Of a stretch of 64,000 nt of DNA, positions 8,301-17,699 are shown piece after piece. The DNA lies in the NCBI RefSeq assembly GCF_001421965.1, contig NZ_LMLP01000002.1, positions 109,287-173,286 on the forward strand, written 5' to 3'. The notes below the pieces were generated by a model, which saw only the letters and a program-made list of their open reading frames with translations, had not been told where the DNA came from and did not search any database. Made by a program: the position numbers and the translations under genes. The DNA is from Sphingomonas sp. Leaf67 (GTDB lineage Bacteria > Pseudomonadota > Alphaproteobacteria > Sphingomonadales > Sphingomonadaceae). The stretch's first letter is position 1. Each line of letters begins with the position of its first letter.

Positions 8301-10081
8301 CCGAAGACCCCGTGCATCCACCATGACAGATCGCCGGTATCGTCCTCGAAGCCGTCGCCGCGCCTGAAGACCCAGTATCGGCCACCGGCCTCGTCCTCGA
8401 CGCGGTAATAGTCGCGGACCGCCCAAACCTCGGCGTCGCGCCGCCACCATTCGCCGTGCACACGCTCAGGACCGTCGCCGGCAACGACCTTGTAGGTCTT
8501 GCCCCGCCACTCAAAACGTCGGGGTGGCTGGTCCGGCATGAGGGCAATGACGCGCGCCAGCGGCTCAGGCCGTGGGAAGAGACGTATCGGGCGCTTCCAC
8601 GCCGGCCATGATCCTGGCATTTCCACCGGGTCGGAGCGGGTGACGGCTCGCTCCGGCACATGGCTTTCAACCGGTGCGAGCCGGTAGACAGCATAGGATC
8701 CGATCCTTCCCGCAATGACGTCGACCAGGCGGGCAGGGTCTCGCACCAGTGTCTCACCGGCAAGAACTGCGCCCAGATCGATCGCATCCAGCGGCTCGGT
8801 GTGCGGAGCGACGAGCCAGAATTGCTCCAGCCCCATGCGGGGATCGATCCTCTCGATCCTCAGCTTTAGCAACCTCAGGAGGTGCGACAGCTCCCGCGTC
8901 GGACGTGACGTGCCGACGCCTACCACTTGCTCGGTACCATCGACGCGAAGGGCCGTCAGACGGAGCGTGCGCGCGCCTAGGCCACGTGCTTGCAAAATCC
9001 CGGCAAGATCGTTCAGCAAGTCGCCCATGACCTGCTCGATCGCCTCGGCCGTGCCGATCGGCTCCAGCAGCCGGCGCTCGACGATCGGCACCTCCGCGTC
9101 TTCTCGCGGAGTGATCGGCTCGGCGACCGCGCCAAGTGCCTGATCCAGCCGCGTAATCGCCGGCAGGCCTAGCCGGCGCGCCAATGGTCCGCGCGCGACC
9201 GGGAGGAGATCAGCGACAGTCTCGAACCCGAAGCGCTTTGCCGCACTGATTGTCGATGGTGCTAGGCGTAGTGCGGCGATCGGCAGCGCAGCAATCGCTC
9301 TGGTGGTTGCTCCTGGCTCGACGCGGATCAGCTCGCCCCGGCCAAAGCGCGCGAGTGCGTGCGCAGCACCTGCGGTATCCGCAACCGCGACCCTGGCGGT
9401 GAAGCCTGCACGCCGGCAGAAGGCCAGCAGCCGTCTGCAGAACTTCTCCTCGCCGCCATGCAGATGAGCGCACCCGGCAAGGTCGATCCACAGGCCGTCG
9501 CTAGGGCTCACGGCCGCGATAGGCGACCAGCGCCGCACCGCGAATAGTGCGAGGCGATCCAGCAGCGCTGCATCGGCTTCCGGCTCTGCGGGGCGGAAGT
9601 CGAGATTCGAGACCATGGCACGCGCATGGGTCGCAGCCATGCCCGGATGAACGCCAAGCGCGCGTGCACCGTCACAAGCGGCGACCACCTCTTCGCGTCG
9701 GCCGACCTTGCCGATCAGCGCCAGCGGCGCGTGATCGAGCGGCGCGCTAGTCGGCGCGTTGACGCGCGGTGCCGGCGTCGACGCCTTGTACGGGTGGCTG
9801 GCCGCCTCCGACCGCCGGCCCAGCTCACGCATGTGCGGCTGCGCATGTGTCGGAAGGGTGGCGATCTGCGCCGCGACCTCGCGACGCGAAGGCATACCCT
9901 CACGCGCCGAGCGCGCGCCTGGTCGCCACCCGCCGCCCCGCGGCACCGAACAGGCGCCGGGGCCGTCGTCTACCGGCAGCTCGAGAACAGGCCGTTCAGG
10001 CTGCCGCGAAGCGGACCGTTCCAACCGTCTCAACCGCTCCACGGCCAAGCTCGGCAGGAACAGCGAGACGACCCGTCTCAT
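8297..10081 (-). CDS. imuB: ImuB, inactive Y-family polymerase-like protein
   Basis: This 594-residue protein opens [19 protein letters not shown], the family start, where an active Y-family enzyme would carry DMDAFFA; the metal-binding acidic residue is therefore absent, as known for ImuB. The middle shows the Y-family layout ([19 protein letters not shown], HhH region [22 protein letters not shown]). The C-terminus has the [20 protein letters not shown] segment typical of ImuB. ImuB bridges the beta clamp and DnaE2. The ATG at 10081 overlaps imuA by 86 bases. An ATG five codons upstream exists but is less like the family. Confidence 0.93.
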   Translation of the reverse strand: MRRVVSLFLPSLAVERLRRLERSASRQPERPVLELPVDDGPGACSVPRGGGWRPGARSAREGMPSRREVAAQIATLPTHAQPHMRELGRRSEAASHPYKASTPAPRVNAPTSAPLDHAPLALIGKVGRREEVVAACDGARALGVHPGMAATHARAMVSNLDFRPAEPEADAALLDRLALFAVRRWSPIAAVSPSDGLWIDLAGCAHLHGGEEKFCRRLLAFCRRAGFTARVAVADTAGAAHALARFGRGELIRVEPGATTRAIAALPIAALRLAPSTISAAKRFGFETVADLLPVARGPLARRLGLPAITRLDQALGAVAEPITPREDAEVPIVERRLLEPIGTAEAIEQVMGDLLNDLAGILQARGLGARTLRLTALRVDGTEQVVGVGTSRPTRELSHLLRLLKLRIERIDPRMGLEQFWLVAPHTEPLDAIDLGAVLAGETLVRDPARLVDVIAGRIGSYAVYRLAPVESHVPERAVTRSDPVEMPGSWPAWKRPIRLFPRPEPLARVIALMPDQPPRRFEWRGKTYKVVAGDGPERVHGEWWRRDAEVWAVRDYYRVEDEAGGRYWVFRRGDGFEDDTGDLSWWMHGVFG

Positions 10082-10757
10082 CGCTGCCCTCCACAATCAG
10101 GGAGAAGCCCTCACCGCCACGCTGGCGAGCGCATTCGACCATCCAACGCTCCCTGCCTACGCCTGCGACATCGAGACGCTCGGAGGGCGCTGCGCCGATC
10201 CGCCAGCGTGTCCACGCAGCCGACGGCTCGGCTAGGACGTCCTGGTTAAGGCCGCGAAGGCGGCGCAGCAGGAGAACGGGAATATCGGCGTCGGCGGCAA
10301 CGAGCTGGAGACGCCGCGTTGCCACCATCGAAACCTTGCTCGCCTCCGCGACGATTGCTGAGGGCGTGCCATCGCGCACTGCGTCCTCGACCACCGCGAG
10401 CAGGGCAGCGTCGTCGCGGGGTTGCGCATAGATCACGCTGGCCGACGGTAGTCCGGCTTGCTCGAGTGCGGGCGCGTACAGGTTCGTCCGGCAGCTCGCC
10501 CAGAGCACCAGGCCGCCAGTGGCGAGCGCTTCGCGCGCAGCGATGCCTGCCAGGAAAAGCGTGGCGGCGGCATCGTCGACTAGCGATACACTGGAAGAGG
10601 CCGCTTCGTGCAGCGCTCCAGCGCGCAAACCCCCTGCCCCAAGCCGGCGATCGATCGCATCGATGCCAAACGGCATCACCCGGTAGTCGGTCGCCGGAGT
10701 GGCGATCGTTCGCAGGTGCGCTAAGCCGGGCGCAAAGGTATCGAGGGCGGCGGACAT
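9996..10757 (-). CDS. imuA: ImuA, RecA-like mutasome protein
   Basis: This 253-residue RecA/SulA-related protein is required with ImuB and DnaE2 for damage-induced mutagenesis. The order of sequence is MPFGIDAIDRRLGAGGLRAGALHE (RecA-like start of core), a GGLVLWASCRTNLYAPAL strand, ADADIPVLLLRR, and a C-terminal TRWRIGAAPS segment. It is the first gene of the operon; a LexA box lies 19 bases upstream of the ATG. Confidence 0.92.
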   Translation of the reverse strand: MSAALDTFAPGLAHLRTIATPATDYRVMPFGIDAIDRRLGAGGLRAGALHEAASSSVSLVDDAAATLFLAGIAAREALATGGLVLWASCRTNLYAPALEQAGLPSASVIYAQPRDDAALLAVVEDAVRDGTPSAIVAEASKVSMVATRRLQLVAADADIPVLLLRRLRGLNQDVLAEPSAAWTRWRIGAAPSERLDVAGVGRERWMVECARQRGGEGFSLIVEGSDETGRLAVPAELGRGAVETVGTVRFAAA

Positions 10758-10775
10758 ACAGGTTAGACTCTAAAT

Positions 10776-10790
10776 GTTCCCTTTATGTTC
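10776..10790 (-). promoter_or_regulatory. LexA (SOS) box of imuA-imuB-dnaE2
   Basis: The direct repeat GTTC-N7-GTTC (GTTC at 10776-10779 and 10787-10790) is the known alphaproteobacterial LexA operator. It lies 19 bases upstream of the imuA ATG, where it would overlap the promoter. It predicts DNA-damage induction of the whole operon. Confidence 0.9.
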
Positions 10791-10957
10791 CGTAAGCGGG
10801 TGCTGATGGTCAAGCTCTGATCGGTTCGGTTCATCGATTCCGGCGTGCCGAAAGCGCACAGCGTCCGCATCGCGCGGCGTTCGCTTCCCCCCAAAGTGTT
10901 GCGCCGTCGAGGGTCATCGGTCAGGGTTCCGCCGGTTTCCAACGGAGCACGTATAGT

Positions 10958-11227
10958 ATGAACATCGGCGAATTGGCCAAAGGCGTAGCAACGGCAACTG
11001 GCTCGACCGAGGCCGACGCGAAGAAGGCGATCACCGCCGTCTTCGACCAGATCGCAGACGCAGCCGCGAAGGGCGAAGAGGTCTCGATCCCCGGGTTCGG
11101 CAAGTTTGCGGTGAAGGATCGGCCGGAGCGTCAGGGTCGCAATCCTGCAACGGGTGAGAGCATGACGATCGCCGCTTCAAAGAAGATCGCGTTCACGGCC
11201 GCCAAGGGCCTGAAGGACAAGCTCTAA
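10958..11227 (+). CDS. hup: HU-family DNA-binding protein
   Basis: This 89-residue protein shows the complete HU fold: MNIGELAKGVATATG, then VFDQIADAAAKGEEVSIPGFGKFAVKDRPERQGRNPATGE and a C-terminal helix ending KGLKDKL. The RNPATGE arm motif that intercalates into DNA is present. HU bends and compacts DNA and assists repair and recombination. It is divergent from imuA and followed by the HMCES-type gene on the same strand. Confidence 0.95.
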   Translation: MNIGELAKGVATATGSTEADAKKAITAVFDQIADAAAKGEEVSIPGFGKFAVKDRPERQGRNPATGESMTIAASKKIAFTAAKGLKDKL

Positions 11228-11275
11228 CGAAAGCGCACCAGCGGGCTACATCGCTGGCGTGAACGGGAGGCGCGG

Positions 11276-11887
11276 ATGTGCAGTCGCTATCGATTGACGG
11301 CAAAGCAGGCCGAGGTTGCGGCGACGTTCGGCATCCGCGCGCCCTATGAGGTCGATGAGACGTTCCCTGTCGGCGACATCTTCCCAACTGGCAAGAAGAC
11401 GCCCTTCTACGGTGCAGTCATCGTCCAGGACGGTGGCGATCGTCGCCTTGAGCGCATGGAATGGGGCGTTCCGACGCAGGTGCCTAGCAAGCGCGATCCG
11501 GCGGTGAAGCTGACGAATGTCCGCAATCTTAGCTCCAGCTTCTGGCGGTCAATGCTGACCACCCCAACCCGTTGCTGCCTGGTGCCGGTCACGTCGTTCT
11601 CGGAATACGCGCTCGCGCCGGGCGAGGATGGCAAAAAGCCGCTCCATTGGTTCGATGTGCTGAGCAGACCCGTGTTTGCCTTCGCGGGCATTTGGCGGCC
11701 CACCGAGAGGGGCAACGCCTACGGCTTTTTGACCACAGAGCCCAACGCAGTCGTCGCGCCAATTCATCCGAAAGCCATGCCCGTAATTCTGCATGACGAA
11801 GATTATGAGCGTTGGCTGACCCTACCTTGGGACGAGGTGGCGAACCTCGCTAGTCCATATCCTTCGCAGCTGATGGCGGTTTACTGA
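11276..11887 (+). CDS. SOS response-associated protein (HMCES/YedK family)
   Basis: The 203-residue protein is a SRAP-domain enzyme that forms a covalent thiazolidine link to abasic sites in single-stranded DNA and so shields them. The catalytic set is present: Cys2 exposed after Met removal, Asn81 (in NVRNL), Glu110 (in SFSEY) and His164 (in IHPKAMPVIL). Length is slightly short but complete, ending PSQLMAVY as usual. It lies 48 bases after hup. No LexA box was seen directly before it. Confidence 0.93.
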   Translation: MCSRYRLTAKQAEVAATFGIRAPYEVDETFPVGDIFPTGKKTPFYGAVIVQDGGDRRLERMEWGVPTQVPSKRDPAVKLTNVRNLSSSFWRSMLTTPTRCCLVPVTSFSEYALAPGEDGKKPLHWFDVLSRPVFAFAGIWRPTERGNAYGFLTTEPNAVVAPIHPKAMPVILHDEDYERWLTLPWDEVANLASPYPSQLMAVY

Positions 11888-12244
11888 CGGAAGCATCTGA
11901 AGCTTAATCAGCAAAACCATTACTATGACATCCGGCACTGTTCAGCAGGTGAAGATCAACGGTTCACTGACAAGCAGGTCCCGCATTCTTCCGCTGACAG
12001 CCGCAAAATTCAGGGTGAGAACGAGACCCATTGGCGGTCATTCAAAGCCCCCTGCCCTCTTCCCAGCTCCTGCCATTCGTTCATCAAGTTCTGGCTGGCA
12101 GCCTTTTCGTTTAGGGAGAAGCGAGCGGGGGATGTCCTCAATCTGATCGAGCGCCTCCGCAGGGTGTAACCGTTCACCCCGAGAACGATTCAGGTCGACT
12201 CATCTCGATTGATCGAGTGGATTGCCAACGGCACGTTATCCGAC
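11888..12244 (+). other. Intergenic stretch between the HMCES gene and the next small gene
   Basis: No gene is supported. The frame of the HMCES gene stays open for about 94 codons after its stop (to TAA at 12167-12169) and ends with a plausible helical stretch, but it has no start codon and no recognised family. It may be decayed coding sequence or chance. Confidence 0.4.
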
Positions 12245-12688
12245 ATGGAACAGCGGATCGTACATGCCTGCGGCCACGAGCAGGTTCACGTCATCTACGG
12301 CTTCGATGCGCAGATTGCGCACAAAGCGCGCTGGTTGCGCACCACCCAATGTCGCACCTGCTTCATCGCCGACAAACAGGCTGAACAGGCGAAAGAGGCT
12401 ACACGGAATGAAGCAGCCATTGCCCATCTCGACTTGCCCGAACTAGCCGGTAGCGAGCGGCAAATCGAATGGGCGACTTCCATCCGCGCCAGTCGGCTTG
12501 CCGCGCTGACATTCGATCCGATCAAAACGGCCGACGCCGACTGCGCACTATGCTTGCAGATCAGTGATGCCAAATGGTGGATCGACCACCGCGCCCTGCC
12601 CGCTGGCGAGTTCATCGACAAAGCACGTGCAGTCTGCGCCACTGCACACGCGATGCCGATCATGTCTGATCGGGTACAATCCGCATGA
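12245..12688 (+). CDS. Hypothetical zinc-binding small protein
   Basis: This 147-residue protein begins MEQRIVHACGHEQVHVIYG and has CRTC about 25 residues later; HACGH plus CRTC could form a zinc knuckle. A second segment, GSERQIEWATSIRASRL, is shared by small conserved proteins of mobile DNA, followed by a short helical tail. A TTG start at 12209 is possible, but the family-like N-terminus begins at the ATG. The function is unknown. Confidence 0.65.
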   Translation: MEQRIVHACGHEQVHVIYGFDAQIAHKARWLRTTQCRTCFIADKQAEQAKEATRNEAAIAHLDLPELAGSERQIEWATSIRASRLAALTFDPIKTADADCALCLQISDAKWWIDHRALPAGEFIDKARAVCATAHAMPIMSDRVQSA

Positions 12689-12926
12689 CGACGGAGGATC
12701 GACTGCTACGCCGGTGCGCCACAATCTGGCGTAGGAACACAAGACTGAGGCGGACACCGATTAGCTGACCAGCACTATGCCGCCGATCACTGCGGCCGAT
12801 ATCTCCAGAACGGTCGGCCGGCGCAACCAAGGCTGCGATCGCATCTGCGCCTAGCCGACCCCCCTAACTTTTTGAACACACGGTGCCGTATAGCTTAATG
12901 CAAACCTTTCGCAAATACGGAGTTGA

Positions 12927-12947
12927 TAATGCGACTCTATCGCATTA
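12927..12947 (+). promoter_or_regulatory. Palindromic operator upstream of the siderophore receptor, Fur-like
   Basis: The perfect 8-bp inverted repeat TAATGCGA / TCGCATTA with a 5-base centre lies 19 bases before the receptor start codon. Its size and AT/GC pattern resemble iron-regulator (Fur-type) operators, and the downstream genes are an iron-uptake set. The regulator's identity is inferred. Confidence 0.5.
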
Positions 12948-12965
12948 CTCGAGCCGGAAAGGGGA

Positions 12966-15221
12966 ATGATGATGATTAACTGCGCAACCGGCACAGCCTC
13001 GATAATGGCCATAGCGATCGCTACCGGCGCGTCTGCTCAAACGCGTAACGAACCTGATCGGACAAATGACGAGATTGTCGTTGTTGCTACTGCACAATCG
13101 CGAGCCAGTTCGTCGACCAAGACCGACACGCCAGTGGTGGAATCGCCGCAGTCGATCTCGATCGTGAGCCGCGAGGAACTCGACCTGCGCGCTTCGCCTA
13201 CGATCGCCGACGCGCTGAGCTACACGGCGGGCGTCTATATTGAACCCTATGGCGCTGACAATCGCACCGACGAAGTGGTCGTGCGGGGCTTTGGCGCGGG
13301 TGGTTTCTCGTCGAACAACAATTTCGTCGATGGCCTGCGCCTCCCTTCAGGAGGCCAATGGACCCGTCCCGGTTTCGACCCGTTCGCACTCCAACAAATC
13401 GAGGTGCTGAAAGGACCATCGGGCGCGTTGTACGGGCAGACTGCGCCAGGCGGCGTCGTCAACATCGTGTCGAAGCGGCCAAGCTTCACGCCGCATGGCG
13501 AAGTGCTGCTTCAAGGTGTCGGCTACAACGATCTCGGCAGGTGGAGCTATCAGGGTGCCGGCGACGTCGGTGGTCCGCTGACCAATACGATTGCTGCGCG
13601 GGTCGTGGGGCTCGCCCGCTATGGAGAGACGTCAGTCAGGGATACCGCCAACGCCCGCCAATATCTGTCTGCGGCGGTGACATGGCAGGCGACGCCGCAA
13701 ACGAGTTGGACGCTGCTCGGCCAATATCAGCGCGACGAAGGTAATTCGACCTTCCAGTTCCTGCCGAGCATCGGCGCTTTAACATCCATCAATGGCCGCT
13801 ACATCGCGAACGACGACAATTTGGGAGAGCGCGACTGGAACCGGTTCGATCGCAACCAGTATCTCGTTGCCAGCTTCTTCGAACATCGCTTCGGCGATCG
13901 GCTCGCGATCCGCAACAACAGTCGCTATACCCGCCTAGAGACGTTGTATCGCGGTGTGCTGTTGTCGGGGGGCACGCTGGCGAGCTGCCCTACGACCGTG
14001 GTAGGCTGCATCCCCGGACGGACCGTTCAACGTCGTGCGGTTCAGGGGATTGGCGACAGTGACGGCTTCGCCACCGACACGCAGGTCGAGGCGAAGCTGA
14101 CTACAGGCCCGATCGAACATGTGCTGCTCGCCGGGTTCGATTATTTCCATACCGAATGGCAGCATGATCGCGACGGTGTGGCGGCGGCGCGGGTGCTGCC
14201 AATCCTCGACGTGTTGAACCCGGTGTCGCGCGGTGCCATCGGCTACGCTACCAGCCTCACTCCCGTCGGCTACCTACAAAGCGTGACCAAACAGCGCGGC
14301 TTCTATGCGCAGGACCAGATCGAGGCCGGACGACTGCGCGTCACTGCTGGCGTGCGGCACGACAAGGCAGAAGACGTTAGCATCAACCGCACGAACCCGG
14401 CGGCGATCGGCAGCTACCTCATCGATTCCGATGCTTTCACCTGGCGCGCTGGCGCGGTCTATCTGTTCGACAATGGTTTGGTCCCCTATGCCAGCTATGC
14501 GGAAAGCTTTCAGCCGCAGGTCAGTGACCCCGCTTCCGCACTGAACGCGGTACCCTTTGTGCCGACGACCGGTCAGCAGATCGAAGCCGGGCTACGCTTC
14601 CAGCGCGGCCGCAGCATCTATGTGACGCTGGGCGGCTATCAGATCACGCAGCAGAACATCACCACACCTGATCCGGGCGGCGCTCTGTGCGGACTGGCGG
14701 TGTGTCTGGTCCAGACCGGCGAGGGGCGCGTCCGCGGTGTCGAGCTGGAAGGCAAGGCCAGCCTGCCGTGGGGCACCGCCATCATCCTGACCGGTACGCG
14801 ATCGGATGCGGAAATCACCAAGTCGAACGCGACGCTGCCGCCGCTTGTGACCGGCGGGCCACGCCGTTCGCAGGTAGGGTTGACGCTGCCGCAGGTTCCC
14901 GAATGCCTCGCGTCGGCGTTCGTCGATCATCGATTTCAGAACGGTGCGCTTGCAGGGCTCGGACTGGGCGGTGGTGTACGCTATACCGGGAAGAGTTGGG
15001 GCGACACCAACAACACGCTGCGCATCCCCGACTACACCCTGTTCGATCTGTTCGTCCGCTACGACCTTGGCAAGGCGAACCCGGCGCTGCGAGGGATGCT
15101 GGTGTCACTCAACGCGCGCAATCTGTCAGACGAACGCTTCGTCGCGACCTGCAATAGTGTCGCCGCCTGCTATTACGGACAAGGCCGCAGCCTGACCGCG
15201 CGCGTGCAGTTCCGGTGGTGA
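12966..15221 (+). CDS. TonB-dependent siderophore receptor
   Basis: This 751-residue outer-membrane transporter has a signal peptide ending near SAQT, a TonB-box-like NDEIVVVATA, then the plug (ESPQSISIVSREELDLRASPTIADAL, YTAGVY, VVVRGFGAGG, IEVLKGPSGALYGQTAPGGVVNIVSKRP) and a 22-strand barrel ending in LTARVQFRW, the usual aromatic C-terminus. The plug is of the FhuA/FpvA ferric-siderophore type. GGAAAGGGG directly precedes the ATG. The gene is first in a four-gene iron-uptake operon. Confidence 0.93.
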   Translation: MMMINCATGTASIMAIAIATGASAQTRNEPDRTNDEIVVVATAQSRASSSTKTDTPVVESPQSISIVSREELDLRASPTIADALSYTAGVYIEPYGADNRTDEVVVRGFGAGGFSSNNNFVDGLRLPSGGQWTRPGFDPFALQQIEVLKGPSGALYGQTAPGGVVNIVSKRPSFTPHGEVLLQGVGYNDLGRWSYQGAGDVGGPLTNTIAARVVGLARYGETSVRDTANARQYLSAAVTWQATPQTSWTLLGQYQRDEGNSTFQFLPSIGALTSINGRYIANDDNLGERDWNRFDRNQYLVASFFEHRFGDRLAIRNNSRYTRLETLYRGVLLSGGTLASCPTTVVGCIPGRTVQRRAVQGIGDSDGFATDTQVEAKLTTGPIEHVLLAGFDYFHTEWQHDRDGVAAARVLPILDVLNPVSRGAIGYATSLTPVGYLQSVTKQRGFYAQDQIEAGRLRVTAGVRHDKAEDVSINRTNPAAIGSYLIDSDAFTWRAGAVYLFDNGLVPYASYAESFQPQVSDPASALNAVPFVPTTGQQIEAGLRFQRGRSIYVTLGGYQITQQNITTPDPGGALCGLAVCLVQTGEGRVRGVELEGKASLPWGTAIILTGTRSDAEITKSNATLPPLVTGGPRRSQVGLTLPQVPECLASAFVDHRFQNGALAGLGLGGGVRYTGKSWGDTNNTLRIPDYTLFDLFVRYDLGKANPALRGMLVSLNARNLSDERFVATCNSVAACYYGQGRSLTARVQFRW

Positions 15222-15526
15222 CGGTCGCCGGCGCTTCGCCCTTCCGCACGACGGCGACGATCGTCCTGCGGGTTGGCGCGGCACTGCCCGGCAACTATGC
15301 CGCTATCGATGCGACGGGTTCGCTGCTGGCGATCCTGCTCGCGGCGGCAGGCATGGCGCGGTCGGACGCGGTCGTGCTGGCGTCGATCGTCGCAATCCTT
15401 GCCTTTCTAGTCGTGCTGCTCTGGGCGTTCCACACGCCGCGCCTGCTGCGCTTCTGGGTCGGGCTGCTCATTGTTACCGGCATCGCCACCGCGCTATGCC
15501 GCGTGCTCGCACCCGTTCTGCCATGA
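15215..15526 (+). CDS. DUF3649-like small membrane protein of the iron-uptake operon
   Basis: This 103-residue protein has three predicted transmembrane helices (around 28-47, 50-70 and 80-100). It starts at GTG overlapping the receptor stop and ends overlapping the next ATG. DUF3649 proteins regularly sit between a siderophore receptor and a PepSY-type protein; position, length and GNYA near the first helix fit that family. Confidence 0.7.
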   Translation: MVTVAGASPFRTTATIVLRVGAALPGNYAAIDATGSLLAILLAAAGMARSDAVVLASIVAILAFLVVLLWAFHTPRLLRFWVGLLIVTGIATALCRVLAPVLP

Positions 15527-17058
15527 GCGAACGGTTCCGCCAGTCGATGCACTGGCTGCACACATGGGCCGGCCTTGTGCTTGGTGCGCTGCTGTTCGCC
15601 ATCTTCTGGATGGGGACGCTCGCGGTGTTCGATCGGGAGATCGACCGCTGGATGATGCCGAAGACCCGCGTCGCCATGGCCGAGACCGTGTCGCTCGACG
15701 CGATTGCGCGCACGATGCACCCTCTGGCAGTCGCGGCCGAAGCGCGACGCTGGGCCATCCAGATGCCGAGCGAGCGGCAACCAACGGCGCGTGCCTATTT
15801 TGATACCAAAACCGAGCGAAAGGTGCTTCATCTCGATCCTGCGACCGGTCGCGTCCTTGCAGAGGAACGGACGTTGGGCGCGACAGGCTTCTTCTATCCC
15901 TTCCACTTCAGCTTGTTCATCCACCACTGGGATCTGGGGGAATGGCTGGCCGGGTTGGCCGCGCTGACGATGATGACGACGTGTGTGTCGGGCGTGGTAA
16001 TCCATCGCAGGATCTTCGCCGACTTCTTTACGCTGCGCATCGTCCGCAAGCCGCAGCGGACCACGCTAGACCTGCATAACGTCACCGGCGTCCTGGGACT
16101 GCCGTTCAATTTCCTGATCGCCTTTACCGGGCTGGTAATCTTCATGTCCGTGTACCTGCCCGGCATCCGTGCAGTGCTATATCCCAACGGCCCGGCTGCC
16201 TTCGCGGTCGAGGCGTATGGGACGCCCCGCGTCGCCCCTACCGGCGAGAAGGCGAACCTGGCATCACTTGATGCAATGGTCGCCGAAGCCCGGCGGCGCT
16301 GGGGGGGCGGCGTGCCCGCTACAATCCTTGTCTTCAATCCGGGCGACAAGGCAGCGTCGGTTTTCGTAAATCAGGACACGTCGTCCCGCGTGACAATGGA
16401 TGCCAATACGGTCGTCTTCGACGGCTCCACCGGTCGCATCGTGGCCGGACCGCACCGCTACAGCCCGGTCATGCGGACATTCGGCTATCTGTCGGGCATG
16501 CATTACGCATGGTTTCGCCATGCGGCGCTGCGTTGGCTGTATTTCCTCAGCGGCCTTGCCGGTTGCGTCCTGATCGCGACCGGCTTTCTGTTCTGGGTCC
16601 AGTCACGCGCCAAGCGGCACGAGCGGCACGGCGTGCGTGGTATGGCGCTGGTACGGGGCCTGTCGGTGGGTACGACGAACGGCATCATCTTTGCCTCGCT
16701 GATGTTTTTGGTTGCCAACCGGGTGTTGCCCGATCAGCCTTTCGTGATGGGCGTGCCGCGGCAATGGCTCGAAGTCCGCATCTTTTGCGCGGCCTGGCTC
16801 TTTTGCTTCGTCCACGCGTGGTTGTGCCCGCGTACCGCTTGGCGTGATCAGACGCTGGCAATTGCTATCGGTTCCGTCGTTGCGGTAGCCCTGAACGCAG
16901 TCACGACCGGCAATGCCGTGCCGCTTAGTCTGCTGTCGGGTCCGTGGGGCGTCGCGGGGGTCGATCTGGTTCTGCTGCTGACGGCGGCGATCTGTTTCGG
17001 CGCGGCACGGAAATTGTCGCGGACAGGCAGCGCGCAGAAAGTTGGGGGGGTTCGGTAA
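15523..17058 (+). CDS. PepSY-associated transmembrane protein (PiuB-like)
   Basis: This 511-residue inner-membrane protein begins FRQSMHWLHTWAGLVLGALLF, the PepSY-TM signature of proteins thought to reduce ferric siderophores or assist iron release. Further helices are around 150, 200, 350, 400, 430 and 470. A periplasmic PepSY-like loop lies between helices. Conserved histidines (HWLHTW, HFSLFIHHWDLGEW, LHNVTG) could bind haem or metal. The ATG overlaps the previous stop as ATGA, and the stop overlaps the next start as TAATG. Confidence 0.85.
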   Translation: MSERFRQSMHWLHTWAGLVLGALLFAIFWMGTLAVFDREIDRWMMPKTRVAMAETVSLDAIARTMHPLAVAAEARRWAIQMPSERQPTARAYFDTKTERKVLHLDPATGRVLAEERTLGATGFFYPFHFSLFIHHWDLGEWLAGLAALTMMTTCVSGVVIHRRIFADFFTLRIVRKPQRTTLDLHNVTGVLGLPFNFLIAFTGLVIFMSVYLPGIRAVLYPNGPAAFAVEAYGTPRVAPTGEKANLASLDAMVAEARRRWGGGVPATILVFNPGDKAASVFVNQDTSSRVTMDANTVVFDGSTGRIVAGPHRYSPVMRTFGYLSGMHYAWFRHAALRWLYFLSGLAGCVLIATGFLFWVQSRAKRHERHGVRGMALVRGLSVGTTNGIIFASLMFLVANRVLPDQPFVMGVPRQWLEVRIFCAAWLFCFVHAWLCPRTAWRDQTLAIAIGSVVAVALNAVTTGNAVPLSLLSGPWGVAGVDLVLLLTAAICFGAARKLSRTGSAQKVGGVR

Positions 17059-17357
17059 TGATCTTAGCGGCCTGGCTGCTCGCCTTCCTCGGTGTCGCCA
17101 CGATCGCGATGTCCAATCAAGCCTCGTCCCGTATCGTTACCGGCCTGGCCGTCCCCACAAAGCGTCGCCACCGAAGCACGATATGGGGATCAGCGACGCT
17201 GCTGCTGTCCCTCTCCGTAACGATCGCAAATGACGGACTGGGGCTGGGCCTACTGCTAAGCCCGCTGTTGATCGCATCCGCGACAGCGGCAGTGATCGTC
17301 TTGCTGATGATTTCGCCCAGGCATCTCCGCCCGATCGCACAATTACTCGATCGGTAG
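17058..17357 (+). CDS. DUF3325-like small membrane protein
   Basis: The 99-residue protein has three helices (about 2-18, 40-57 and 62-82) and begins MILAAWLLAFLGVATIAMS, typical of DUF3325. The family follows PepSY/PiuB-type genes in iron-uptake operons, exactly as here. The molecular role is unknown. Confidence 0.75.
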   Translation: MILAAWLLAFLGVATIAMSNQASSRIVTGLAVPTKRRHRSTIWGSATLLLSLSVTIANDGLGLGLLLSPLLIASATAAVIVLLMISPRHLRPIAQLLDR

Positions 17358-17699
17358 GAGGCATCATTGATCCTATCGTTTGGACCCACAACACGACATT
17401 AAGCGGTCGTTTCGCGCTCCCCAACTTCGGACATTCATTCATGTTCGCCCGGCGCCTCAACCAGCGATGGCGGAAATGGTGAGAAGTGGGACATTGCGGT
17501 CATTCCCAGGCCGGCGTCGGGAGGGCAGCTTTCAGTCGGACACCGGACATTTGGAATGACAGCATGCAGCGGCAGGGAGCGGGCAAGGCTGGCCGATTGC
17601 GGAATGTCCGGTTCTGATCGGATGCATTGCGTTGGCTGACATAGATATTTCCACCTGCTAACTACATTTCGCGGCCATCCGGTTGCGTAGGGGGATGGC
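17358..17699. other. Intergenic stretch before the restriction-modification gene
   Basis: No gene or clear repeat is supported. GTAGGGGGAT at the right edge is the likely ribosome site of the next gene (TTG start). Confidence 0.5.

Noticed and set aside
10082..10096. Earlier ATG for imuB
   Set aside because: The [10 protein letters not shown] start is the family-conserved N-terminus; the five extra residues lie deeper inside imuA.
11888..12169. 94-codon frame continuing after the HMCES stop
   Set aside because: The HMCES protein ends at its normal C-terminus and the continuation has no start or family; chance or decay is more likely.
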